DNA of 20,507 nucleotides from Clostridia bacterium (lineage in GTDB: Bacteria > Bacillota_A > Clostridia > Oscillospirales > CAG-382), in NCBI GenBank assembly GCA_017517985.1, contig JAFWWX010000111.1:1-20507 (forward strand), in the 5' to 3' direction. The first letter of the stretch is position 1. The number at the start of each line of letters is the position of its first letter. Below the pieces are notes generated by a model that was given only the letters and a program-made list of their open reading frames with translations, was not told where the DNA came from and made no database searches. Below are positions 7,350 to 12,962 of the stretch, in pieces. A program made the translations under genes and the position numbers.

Positions 7350-7697
7350 TTATGCAAGTGTGCAAAGAACTGCGCCGGAATCAACGGATGCGCCCTGTGC
7401 AACTGCAACGCCTGCTACTGTTCCGTCGCAGGGAGCCATAATTTCGTTTTCCATCTTCATAGCTTCAAGAATCATAAGAACATCGCCCTTCTTAACTGCC
7501 TGACCGTTTGCAACATTTACCTTGAGAATTGTGCCGGGCATGGGAGCGTTGATTGTCTGACCGCCTGCGGGTGCTGCTGCGGGAGCCTGTGTAGCTGCAG
7601 GTGCTGCTGCGGGAGCAGATGCTACTGCGTTTGCGTCAATAAGTTCGATTTCTACTTCGTATGCTGTGCCATTTACATTTACTCTGTACTTTTTCAT
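7350..7697 (-). CDS. Biotin carboxyl carrier subunit of the decarboxylase
   Basis: A 115-residue biotin carrier (OadC/MmdC/GcdC type). A short N-terminal strand region (MKKYRVNVNGTAYEVEIE) is followed by an Ala/Pro-rich flexible linker (about 22-48, repeated APAAAP), then a biotinyl domain with EAMKMENE, in which Lys81 is the biotin attachment site. It shuttles CO2 from OadA at the cytoplasmic face to OadB in the membrane. The ATG at 7697 is chosen because gaaagg lies about 8 bases upstream and MKKYRVNV is the family N-terminus; a TTG seven codons earlier (7718) is possible but falls within the binding-site region. It sits between oadG (56-base gap) and oadB (44-base gap). A biotin protein ligase must be encoded elsewhere. 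Confidence 0.92.
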   Translation of the reverse strand: MKKYRVNVNGTAYEVEIELIDANAVASAPAAAPAATQAPAAAPAGGQTINAPMPGTILKVNVANGQAVKKGDVLMILEAMKMENEIMAPCDGTVAGVAVAQGASVDSGAVLCTLA

Positions 7698-7753
7698 AAT
7701 AATTACCTTTCCTTTCAAAAGTGTTTTTTAATTTAAAATGTGTTTCCGGTATC

Positions 7754-8026
7754 TCAAACCTTTTTAAGAGATACTATTCTGATTGCACCGGCATCTTCGC
7801 CGATTTCCTCTGCTATTGCAGCACTGATTGCCACAACAACCTTGTCTCTGTCTGCAATTACTGCGTTATTCACAGCAGGTGCAGCTACAGGAGCACCGGT
7901 CTTTTCCGGTTCTGACTTTACAAGTCCACGAACAACCGCACCCATTATCATTATTACAAAAATAATGGCAACAAGACCGATAAACACGGTTGATATACCC
8001 ATTGCAACTACAAATCCGGGATTCAT
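7754..8026 (-). CDS. oadG: OadG-family gamma subunit of the decarboxylase
   Basis: A 90-residue small membrane subunit. One transmembrane helix (residues about 5-33, MNPGFVVAMG...FVIMIMGAVV) is followed by a short cytoplasmic part with a Pro/Ala-rich linker (GAPVAAPAV) and a C-terminal segment, DRDKVVVAISAAIAEEIGEDAGAIRIVSLKKV, typical of OadG-like proteins in Firmicutes. Gamma subunits assemble alpha with beta. The ATG at 8026 is preceded by ttggaggtg at ideal distance, which rejects a longer in-frame start at 8065. It is the first gene of the operon, about 100 bases downstream of the promoter at 8132-8160. Confidence 0.88.
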   Translation of the reverse strand: MNPGFVVAMGISTVFIGLVAIIFVIMIMGAVVRGLVKSEPEKTGAPVAAPAVNNAVIADRDKVVVAISAAIAEEIGEDAGAIRIVSLKKV

Positions 8027-8131
8027 ATTCACACCTCCAATACGGATTATAATTTTTATAAGCATAGCTTATCGAGGCAAAATTTTTATGGATTTTTTCC
8101 AAACTTACCACTTCCACCCCATTATAAATTC

Positions 8132-8160
8132 ATTATACATCATATTATTTGGTTTTGCAA
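8132..8160 (-). promoter_or_regulatory. Promoter of the decarboxylase operon
   Basis: Read on the minus strand: -35 TTGCAA (8160-8155), 17-bp spacer, -10 TATAAT (8137-8132). It leaves a leader of about 100 bases before oadG that includes a small palindrome, ataagc ata gcttat (8058-8072). No known riboswitch fold was recognised in this leader. Confidence 0.6.
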
Positions 8161-8255
8161 GCATATTTTTATTTTTTTCCATTTTATGTATATAAAATTC
8201 ATTCTTTTAACATAATTGTTAATTTTCTGTCAGTCCAATCTCTTGAGCAAACAGA

Positions 8256-8277
8256 AAAGGGCGGTAAAAACCGCCCC
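8256..8277 (-). terminator. Intrinsic terminator of the HD-domain gene
   Basis: gggcgg (8259-8264), 6-base loop, ccgccc (8271-8276). On the minus strand the stem is followed by ttttctgttt. It begins 12 bases after the stop of the HD gene. Confidence 0.8.
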
Positions 8278-8288
8278 AAAATTGTTAT

Positions 8289-8957
8289 TTACATAAACTG
8301 AAGACTGTTAATTATCAATTTGAATGACAATCCCAGTGTCTCCGCTGCCTTTCTGCACATTATCATTCTTCCGATAAATATTTCAAAGTAGTCCATTACA
8401 GGGCTAATATCTGTATCTATTTCAAGAACAAGTGTCAGAGTTTTATTATCCTTAGAGAAAACAAGCTCTGAATCTTTAACGGAAAAATTTACTCTGTCGT
8501 GTATATCAAAGGTTGCCATATCAGAATTTCTGACTCTGCTTGTGCGAACATCCGATTTATCTGCGATAATAAGTGCCGCCGCCACAGGATTTACCGCAAC
8601 CCCCGTCCCCTCATCGTGATTTCCTATCGCGGTTATTATTGTCGCAATATCTTCCTCCGGCATTTCCATTCTGTCAAGAAGTCTGAAAGCCATTATTGCA
8701 CCGCTCTGGGAGTGGTCTACCCTGTTTACAAGGTTTCCTATATCGTGAATGTAGCCTGCAATTTTTGATAGTTCAACGGTGTGTTCATCATATCCGAGAA
8801 CCTCAAGAATGTGTCCTGCTGTTTCTGCAGTTTTTGTTACATGAGCAAAGCTGTGTTCAGTATAGCCGAGCTTTTCAAGGGACTGGTCTGCGTGTCTTAT
8901 ATATGTTGTCACAGCGCTGTTGTTTTTTATATCCTTATATGTTATTATTGTTATCAC
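8289..8957 (-). CDS. HD-domain metal-dependent phosphohydrolase of unknown substrate
   Basis: A 222-residue protein. The HD superfamily metal site is readable: His39 in HSFAHVTKTAETA, His71-Asp72 in AGYIHDIGN, a further His114-Asp115 in AIGNHDEGTG, and Asp133 in ALIIADKSDV. The HD domain covers about residues 25-140; the C-terminal 80 residues (KDNKTLTLVLEIDTD...) form a separate strand/helix region with no motif I recognise. Members hydrolyse phosphomonoesters or nucleotides, including signalling nucleotides, but the substrate is not inferable. The start is uncertain: the only reasonable codon is GTG at 8957, whose upstream aagag is very close to it, and the predicted transcript start leaves under 20 leader bases. 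It is monocistronic, with its own promoter and terminator, and unrelated to the decarboxylase operon. Confidence 0.82.
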   Translation of the reverse strand: MITIITYKDIKNNSAVTTYIRHADQSLEKLGYTEHSFAHVTKTAETAGHILEVLGYDEHTVELSKIAGYIHDIGNLVNRVDHSQSGAIMAFRLLDRMEMPEEDIATIITAIGNHDEGTGVAVNPVAAALIIADKSDVRTSRVRNSDMATFDIHDRVNFSVKDSELVFSKDNKTLTLVLEIDTDISPVMDYFEIFIGRMIMCRKAAETLGLSFKLIINSLQFM

Positions 8958-8978
8958 CTCTTATCTTATCTTACGGAT

Positions 8979-9005
8979 ATTATAATACCAATATACAAAA
9001 TACAA
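8979..9005 (-). promoter_or_regulatory. Probable promoter of the HD-domain gene
   Basis: Minus-strand -10 TATAAT (8984-8979), with a weak -35 (TTGTAT at 9005-9000, spacer 15, or TTTTGT two bases further). The -10 is good and the -35 poor. The surrounding AT-rich direct repeat (tacaaaatacaaaatac) blurs the assignment. Confidence 0.4.
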
Positions 9006-9065
9006 AATACTGTTTTTGTAAAAACAATGTAAAGCCTGCGATAATCTTTACTTTGGGATTATAAA

Positions 9066-9089
9066 GAAAAAGCCGGCAAAATGCCAACT
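9066..9089 (-). terminator. Minus-strand terminator at the left end of the hairpin element
   Basis: On the minus strand agttggca, loop ttt, tgccggct (8 bp with two G-U pairs), followed by tttttcttt. It could end an hpf transcript extended through the element. Confidence 0.6.
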
Positions 9090-9304
9090 TGAGTCAGTCA
9101 TAATTGCAATACAGGGAGAACCCCCGACGAGGGTTCTCCCTCTTTTCATCCCGGTGGGGATGAAAATTCACCCACTCCTGCGTTTTAAGAAGTCAAAAAT
9201 GGAATTTCGCCCACTGATGTGGGCGACCAAGGCTTTGCCTTTGGAAACCACAAGCCTTTAAAAAGGCTTGACCTAAACTTTTATACGGTTTTGCAACAAA
9301 CTTA

Positions 9305-9327
9305 AGCCGGCAAATTGCCGGCTTTTT
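9305..9327 (+). terminator. Hairpin with plus-strand T-run just after the hpf stop
   Basis: gccggc aaatt gccggc (9305-9321) followed by tttttt on the plus strand. For hpf, on the minus strand, the exit side reads ttaagttt, so it would work poorly as the hpf terminator; it points the other way. Confidence 0.55.
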
Positions 9328-9329
9328 TG

Positions 9330-9854
9330 TTATTCAACCTCCAACAGACCGTAGCCTCCGTCGTACCTCTTATAAACGATATTAACCTTTGCGTCCTTTT
9401 CGTTTCTGAATACGAAAAAGTCGTGGGAGATAAGATTCATCTGAAGCACTGCTTCTTCCGTCGACATCGGCATAAGCTCTATGTGCTTGTTTCTTGTGAT
9501 TGTGATTGCTTCCTCAGGTACATTTCCCATTTCCTCATCGGGAGCTATCTCAAAAGCGTTATCACGAAGTCTCTTTTCAAGCTTGGTCTTATTTTTTCGT
9601 ATCTGGCGTTCTATTATATCAACCGCTTTATCAATTCCGGATATAACATCTGTTTCGTAAACTTCGGCTCTGTATGTCATACTTTTATAGAAAATTGTTA
9701 TTTCAACATTATCTCTGCCTCTTTTAGAGGAGAATGTTACGGTTGCACCGGTTTCTTCACTGAAAAACCTGTCAAGCTTTGCAAGCTTCTTTTCAAGACG
9801 ATCCCGAATGTCGGAAGTTACTTCATACTTTCTTGCAACAATGTTAGACTTCAT
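9330..9854 (-). CDS. hpf: Ribosome hibernation-promoting factor, long form
   Basis: A 174-residue long-form Hpf (also annotated RaiA). The N-terminal beta-alpha-beta domain (about 1-100, starting MKSNIVARKYEVTSDIRDRLEKKLAKLDRFF) binds the 30S decoding region and blocks mRNA and tRNA sites. A charged linker leads to the C-terminal dimerisation domain (about 118-174; KHIELMPMSTEEAVLQMNLISHDFFVFRNE, ending NIVYKRYDGGYGLLEVE) that joins two ribosomes into inactive 100S dimers in stationary phase. Length and both domains are standard for Firmicutes. ATG 9854 has a perfect aaggagg 8 bases upstream, and there is a well-formed promoter at 9911-9939. It stands alone between the fumarase subunit and the hairpin-rich element. 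Confidence 0.95.
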   Translation of the reverse strand: MKSNIVARKYEVTSDIRDRLEKKLAKLDRFFSEETGATVTFSSKRGRDNVEITIFYKSMTYRAEVYETDVISGIDKAVDIIERQIRKNKTKLEKRLRDNAFEIAPDEEMGNVPEEAITITRNKHIELMPMSTEEAVLQMNLISHDFFVFRNEKDAKVNIVYKRYDGGYGLLEVE

Positions 9855-9877
9855 ACAAAAGCCTCCTTAAGCTAATT

Positions 9878-9903
9878 CGGAAGAATTACAGTTTTCTCTT
9901 CCG
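9878..9903 (-). promoter_or_regulatory. Hairpin in the hpf leader
   Basis: cggaaga (9878-9884) pairs with tcttccg (9897-9903), 7 bp with a 12-base loop, sitting in the 5' leader between the hpf -10 and its ribosome binding site. No T-run follows. It may affect mRNA stability; no known regulatory RNA was recognised. Confidence 0.35.
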
Positions 9904-9910
9904 TGGTTAT

Positions 9911-9939
9911 ATTATACCATATGTTTTTAATTTTGTAAA
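9911..9939 (-). promoter_or_regulatory. Promoter of hpf
   Basis: Minus strand: -35 TTTACA (9939-9934), 17-bp spacer, -10 TATAAT (9916-9911) with TGG directly upstream (extended -10). A sigma-A type, with no sigma-B or sigma-H signature evident. Confidence 0.75.
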
Positions 9940-9977
9940 GTACTTTTGTGAAATTTGTCCTAAAATATTATAATTTT

Positions 9978-10022
9978 CTATTAAAATAACAAAATCGGAC
10001 ATACACAACGATACATCCGATT
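9978..10022 (-). terminator. Intrinsic terminator after the fumarase subunit gene
   Basis: On the minus strand aatcgga and tccgatt (10022-10016 and 9999-9993) enclose a loop that itself has a partly complementary tgtat/gtatg pair, followed by ttgttatttt. It begins 6 bases after the stop codon and separates this long operon from hpf. Confidence 0.7.
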
Positions 10023-10028
10023 AATACT

Positions 10029-10874
10029 TTATATTATACATTCTGCGTGTCTTGTGACATGACACCCAATATTCACAGCACAGGGAAGTCCTGCTATGTG
10101 TGTGGGGAAATATTCAATATTTACTCCAAGTGCCGTACAATCTCCACCAAAGCCCTGAGGACCAACGCCGGTTTTGTTCACCGATTCAAGCATTTCCGTC
10201 TCAAGCTTTGCATATCTTTCGTCGCTGTTCCGTACATCAATATCACGGCACAGTGCAATTTTTGAAAGAAGCGTACACTTTTCAAAGGTTCCCCCTATTC
10301 CTACACCTATAACCATAGGGGGACAAGGATTACCACCTGCTGTCTTTACAGTATCAACAACAAATGCAATTATATCCTCTTTTGAAGCACCGGGGGTAAA
10401 CATTTTTGTTTTGCTCATATTTTCGCTGCCAAAACCCTTGGGTGCGGCAACTATTCTTATTTTATCCCCCGCAACAATATTTGTATATATAACTGCAGGA
10501 GTGTTGTCCTGCGTGTTTTTTCTTTCAAAAAGAGGGTCGTTTACAACTGATTTTCTAAGATACCCTTCATTGTAGGCGCGTCTAACTCCCCTGTTTATTG
10601 CCGTCTCAAGAAGCTCTCCCTCAAGAAAAACCTCCTGCCCTATTTCAACAAAAACTACCGCCATTCCGGTATCCTGACATATGGGAACATTAAGCTCAGA
10701 AGCGGCACTCATATTTTCCGAGAGCTTTCCGAGAATGTTTTTTGCCCTGCTATCTGTTTCCTTAAAGGTATACTCTGAAATTGCCTTTTTTATACTTTCA
10801 GGCAACATGTAGTTTGCCCTACAAAAAAGCTCACACACCTTTTCGCTTATTATATCTGTATTGACTGTCCTCAT
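10029..10874 (-). CDS. Fumarate hydratase class I (Fe-S), alpha subunit
   Basis: A 281-residue protein matching the N-terminal (alpha) half of two-subunit [4Fe-4S] fumarases (TtdA/FumA-type), which interconvert fumarate and malate in the cytosol. Visible signatures are [16 protein letters not shown] (Cys66), the long [20 protein letters not shown] stretch (144-163), [16 protein letters not shown] (Cys184) and [20 protein letters not shown] at the C-terminus (Cys271). Cys66, Cys184 and Cys271 are the candidate cluster ligands. Length is normal for an alpha subunit. The beta subunit (about 185 residues), normally directly downstream, is absent: an intrinsic terminator and then hpf follow. It begins 42 bases after divIC, probably as the last gene of that operon. 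L-tartrate dehydratase alpha is a possible alternative. Confidence 0.88.
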   Translation of the reverse strand: MRTVNTDIISEKVCELFCRANYMLPESIKKAISEYTFKETDSRAKNILGKLSENMSAASELNVPICQDTGMAVVFVEIGQEVFLEGELLETAINRGVRRAYNEGYLRKSVVNDPLFERKNTQDNTPAVIYTNIVAGDKIRIVAAPKGFGSENMSKTKMFTPGASKEDIIAFVVDTVKTAGGNPCPPMVIGVGIGGTFEKCTLLSKIALCRDIDVRNSDERYAKLETEMLESVNKTGVGPQGFGGDCTALGVNIEYFPTHIAGLPCAVNIGCHVTRHAECII

Positions 10875-10916
10875 TTTATTTGCCTTTCAGTACTGGGGAT
10901 AAATTCAATTCTGGTT

Positions 10917-11234
10917 TTATTTTGAATTCGGTATATCTGCCTCATACAAAATATCGTCAGGCATTTTATATCCAAGATTTTTTGCTTCCTCAATGATAGT
11001 TTCATCGGTCATTTCCCGATCAAGTCTTTTTTGCAAAGCCTCACATTCAAGACGCTCTTCCTTCAGCTCCTCTTTCAGCGTGTCTATTTCTTCTTTAAGC
11101 CCGTTTGCCGAATATGTAAGCATAATATTAATTACAATCATAGCGGCCACCACAAAAATCATTATAGCCCTGAACAAAAAATTTGGTTTTTTATACTCTT
11201 TATACTCTTTATACTCTTTATACTCTTTATTCAT
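10917..11234 (-). CDS. divIC: Septum formation initiator / DivIC-FtsB family division protein
   Basis: A 105-residue bitopic protein. A short basic cytoplasmic N-terminus contains four exact KEY triplets (residues 3-14), followed by one transmembrane helix (about 20-42, FLFRAIMIFVVAAMIVINIML) and an extracytoplasmic coiled coil (about 46-78, LKEEIDTLKEELKEERLECEALQKRLD). It ends with DETIIEEAKNLGYKMPDDILY, the typical conserved DivIC/FtsB end. It belongs to the divisome with FtsL and DivIB. Its place after yabP and yabQ is the conserved Firmicutes order. ATG 11234 has ggaaggg 8 bases upstream. The repeat comes from a 9-bp DNA unit in four copies (11192-11227). Confidence 0.88.
   Translation of the reverse strand: MNKEYKEYKEYKEYKKPNFLFRAIMIFVVAAMIVINIMLTYSANGLKEEIDTLKEELKEERLECEALQKRLDREMTDETIIEEAKNLGYKMPDDILYEADIPNSK
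11192..11227. repeat. 9-bp tandem repeat, four exact copies, within divIC
   Basis: The unit tatactctt (plus strand) is repeated four times without a mismatch at 11192-11227. It encodes Lys-Glu-Tyr per copy. Slippage would change copy number in frame, lengthening or shortening the cytoplasmic tail without a frameshift. Confidence 0.9.
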
Positions 11235-11256
11235 CTTCTTTGCCCTTCCTTGAAAT

Positions 11257-11745
11257 TTATAAGAATCCGCCCTGCGCGAGCCTTATATGTTTTCTGCACA
11301 TTCTTTTTGAATATGCAACCACTCTTTTTTTATAACAAAACCGCAATATCACACAAAGAAGTGCTGTTGCTTTTTTATATATTATCTTCACTAGCGTCAT
11401 TACAGGTTTTAACAAAATGCGTATTATTTTTGTAATAAAACCTATTAGAGCACAAAGTACGGTTATAACTGCTTTGCTGATTGTAAATCTGTATAACGAA
11501 AAACCTGCAAAAAGGCTTGCAAATTCATACCATCTCACATATCCGTAATTAGTAACAAAAACCGTAATATGATAAAGCACGGTAAAGATAAGGCAATAAA
11601 TAAGGTCCTCAAAAAAGCTCAAAATCGCTCCTGTACGGATAAAACGCCTCTTTACAGTTATTATATCCCGGACAAAGCCACAAAAAATGCCAAACAAAAC
11701 AAGAACAAATACAACTGTATTCTGGTTTGTTACATAAAAAGTCAT
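11257..11745 (-). CDS. yabQ: Spore cortex biosynthesis protein YabQ
   Basis: A 162-residue membrane protein. The N-terminal half has several hydrophobic helices with the family pattern VFVLVLFGIFCGFVRDIITVKRRF (about 11-35) and FEDLIYCLIFTVLYH (about 45-59). The C-terminus is basic (CYKKRVVAYSKRMCRKHIR). In Bacillus subtilis YabQ is needed for spore cortex peptidoglycan and is localised to the forespore envelope. It starts only 4 bases after yabP ends and is followed by divIC, as in other spore formers. Its presence supports a sporulating organism. Confidence 0.85.
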   Translation of the reverse strand: MTFYVTNQNTVVFVLVLFGIFCGFVRDIITVKRRFIRTGAILSFFEDLIYCLIFTVLYHITVFVTNYGYVRWYEFASLFAGFSLYRFTISKAVITVLCALIGFITKIIRILLKPVMTLVKIIYKKATALLCVILRFCYKKRVVAYSKRMCRKHIRLAQGGFL

Positions 11746-11749
11746 TACA

Positions 11750-12031
11750 TCAGCCCCTGAACAGCTTTGATATAAATCCCTTTTGTGGTTTTATATCGTC
11801 CTCATATATAATTGCATTTATTCTTCCCTGGGCAGAAACTCTACCGTCGTGTACCGACAGCTGTGTAACACGAAGTGCCTCTCCCTCAATAACCGTTCTT
11901 GTACCGCAAAGGGACAATACTATTGTTCTGTCGTCATAGCTGAGAATTTCGTCAACGCCGGTAATTTCAGCCGTACTTCTCCCAAAGATTTTTACATCCG
12001 AGTTTGAAACGCTTTTCTTCTGATTATCCAT
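11750..12031 (-). CDS. yabP: Sporulation protein YabP
   Basis: A 93-residue protein close in length to Bacillus YabP (about 100). It has a beta-rich pattern with VKIFGRSTAEITGVDEILSYDDRTIVLSLCGTRTVIEGEALRVTQLSVHDGRVSAQGRI, the characteristic YabP/YqfC fold in which GVDEIxSYDDxxIxLxT-G-LxIxGExLxxxxL is conserved. It is needed for normal sporulation but its biochemical role is unknown. The ATG at 12031 (MDNQKKSVSNS) is chosen because aaaggg lies 8 bases upstream and family members begin there; a longer in-frame start at 12121 would overlap rqcP. It lies 55 bases after rqcP and 4 before yabQ. Confidence 0.85.
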   Translation of the reverse strand: MDNQKKSVSNSDVKIFGRSTAEITGVDEILSYDDRTIVLSLCGTRTVIEGEALRVTQLSVHDGRVSAQGRINAIIYEDDIKPQKGFISKLFRG

Positions 12032-12086
12032 ACACTTAACCCTTTCTTTTTTTATTTCAGTTAAATGTATGTTTTTTCTTTCGTTA

Positions 12087-12332
12087 TTATTCCGTGATAG
12101 CCTCGTACATACTTGATGCATCAGCCTTCAGCACATGTTCCTTTACATCAAGCACACGGAATTTCAAAGTTTTTTCTCCAAAGGTAATCTCTATAATGTC
12201 TCCGACTTTTACATCATACGACGCCTTTGCACTTCTGCCGTTAACCGTTACTCTCGCACTGTCACAAGCCTCATTTGCAACAGTTCTTCTTTTTATTATT
12301 CTTGTTACCTTAAGATATTTATCAAGTCTCAT
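12087..12332 (-). CDS. rqcP: S4-domain RNA-binding protein RqcP (YabO)
   Basis: An 81-residue protein made of a single S4 domain: MRLDKYLKVTRIIKRRTVANEACDSARVTVNGRSAKASYDVKVGDIIEI. RqcP works with RqcH on obstructed 60S-like large subunits, stabilising peptidyl-tRNA while alanine tails are added to stalled nascent chains. The LDKYLKxTRxxKRRTxAxExCxxGxVxVNG pattern is nearly complete; the Gly usually preceding xVxVNG is replaced by Ala (SARVTVNG). It is preceded by ggagaaagg. Its position between hup and yabP matches the conserved mazG-hup-rqcP-yabP order of Clostridia. Confidence 0.92.
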   Translation of the reverse strand: MRLDKYLKVTRIIKRRTVANEACDSARVTVNGRSAKASYDVKVGDIIEITFGEKTLKFRVLDVKEHVLKADASSMYEAITE

Positions 12333-12518
12333 TTTTGTTTTTCCTTTCTCCGTTCACACCGGAGATAAAAATTATCTGAGTTATTATCAGCCTATTCATA
12401 ACATTTCAGAGATACTGTAATTTTCCTTATAGACAACAGTAACCGGGCTTTTAACCCGGTTAGCTGAATGTACGATGAGTGAACCTCACCATTATAAGTT
12501 CAAATAACTATTAAATTA
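12333..12518. other. Intergenic region between hup and rqcP with a hairpin
   Basis: 186 bases with no gene. It contains a perfect 8-bp stem, taaccggg/cccggtta (12440-12447/12455-12462), on the exit side of hup, followed on the minus strand by ctgttgtct, a poor T-run. It may be a leaky terminator that lets some transcription continue into rqcP. A weaker tgaac/gttca pair lies nearer hup. No clear promoter for rqcP was recognised. Confidence 0.45.
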
Positions 12519-12803
12519 TTAGCCCTTATATGCTGCAACAGTTTCCTTAAGTGTCTTACCTGCAGAGAAGGAAGGTCTGTATGTTGCAGGAACTGTGATC
12601 TTTTCGCCAGTCTGGGGGTTCTTGGACTGCTTTTCCTTGCGGTACTTAACAGCAAATGTACCAAAACCAACGAGCTGAATCTTGTCGCCCTTGGAGAGAG
12701 CATCGGACATTGTGCCGAATACAGCGCTTACTGCATTTGCAGCCTGTTCCTTTGTAAGTCCTGCTTTTGCAGCTACTGCTGCTACGAGTTCTGTCTTGTT
12801 CAT
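12519..12803 (-). CDS. hup: HU-family histone-like DNA-binding protein
   Basis: A 94-residue HU protein. It starts MNKTELVAAVAAKAGLTKEQAANAVSAVF, has the core GDKIQLVGFGTFAVKYR and carries the DNA-binding arm KNPQTGEKITVPATYRPSFSAGKTLKETV, where the family signature (G-F-G-x-F…R-x-x-R-N-P-x-T-G-x-x-I) is kept except that RxxRNP appears as KQSKNP. HU binds and bends DNA and organises the nucleoid. It has its own strong promoter (12841-12869) and an aaggag site before ATG 12803. The codon choice is more biased and GC-richer than neighbouring genes, consistent with high expression. Confidence 0.96.
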   Translation of the reverse strand: MNKTELVAAVAAKAGLTKEQAANAVSAVFGTMSDALSKGDKIQLVGFGTFAVKYRKEKQSKNPQTGEKITVPATYRPSFSAGKTLKETVAAYKG

Positions 12804-12840
12804 TTTCGTATCTCCTTAATTATTTTTTAAGACCTTACTT

Positions 12841-12869
12841 ATTATATCATTTATCAACTATAATTTCAA
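12841..12869 (-). promoter_or_regulatory. Promoter of hup
   Basis: Minus strand: -35 TTGAAA (12869-12864), 17-bp spacer, -10 TATAAT (12846-12841) preceded by TGA (extended -10), about 40 bases before the start codon. An AT-rich tract with A/T runs upstream (12871-12915) could act as an UP element. Confidence 0.8.
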
Positions 12870-12962
12870 GTCTTTTTTTGCTTCTTTTGTATATATTTAC
12901 AATTTTTTTAATAAAACCTCATCATTTATCGACAAGTTAACAGTTTTCTCAAAAATTCAAAG

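Larger units (their letters stand above)
9066..9327 (-). ncRNA. Multi-hairpin non-coding element downstream of hpf (candidate structured RNA or mobile repeat)
   Basis: About 260 bases without a reading frame but dense in hairpins: agccggca/tgccaact (9071-9078/9082-9089, two G-U pairs on the minus strand), gggagaaccc/gggttctccc (9114-9123/9131-9140), ttttcatccc/gggatgaaaa (9143-9152/9157-9166), tcgcccac/gtgggcga (9207-9214/9219-9226), ccaaggc/gcctttgg (9227-9244, one bulge), caagcctt/aaggcttg (9251-9258/9263-9270) and gccggc/gccggc (9305-9310/9316-9321). Distant segments can close the whole: cttgag (9088-9093) with cttaag (9301-9306), and ttgcaa (9104-9109) with ttgcaa (9291-9296). The leftmost hairpin runs into T5 on the minus strand, the rightmost into T6 on the plus strand. 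Strand is assigned from hpf read-through and is not certain. Confidence 0.5.

Noticed and set aside
7698..7718. Longer biotin carrier starting at a TTG
   Set aside because: Those seven codons coincide with the purine-rich binding site of the ATG at 7697, and the family N-terminus fits the ATG.
8090..8125. G-rich leader segment (ggggtggaagtggtaagtttgg on the minus strand) resembling MraZ-type repeat boxes or the start of a lost gene
   Set aside because: The spacing of the TGG units is irregular and there is no mraZ or cell wall gene downstream. The frame starting there runs across oadG in another frame, so it is most likely ordinary leader sequence.
8027..8130. Possible riboswitch in the leader of the decarboxylase operon
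   Set aside because: Only one small 6-bp palindrome is present and no conserved core of a known class (biotin-, c-di-GMP-, TPP-, glycine- or cobalamin-type) could be recognised.
9061..9330. CRISPR array in the hairpin-rich region
   Set aside because: The hairpins all differ in sequence and spacing; there are no regularly spaced identical repeats and no cas genes in the window.
9330..9854. Idea that the hpf coding region or leader contains the raiA-motif RNA
   Set aside because: The leader of hpf is short and AT-rich with a single 7-bp hairpin, not enough for the large multi-stem raiA motif; the structured element is on the other side of the gene.
12032..12121. Extended YabP beginning inside rqcP
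   Set aside because: The extra 30 residues would overlap rqcP, have no binding site, and are absent from the usual YabP length.
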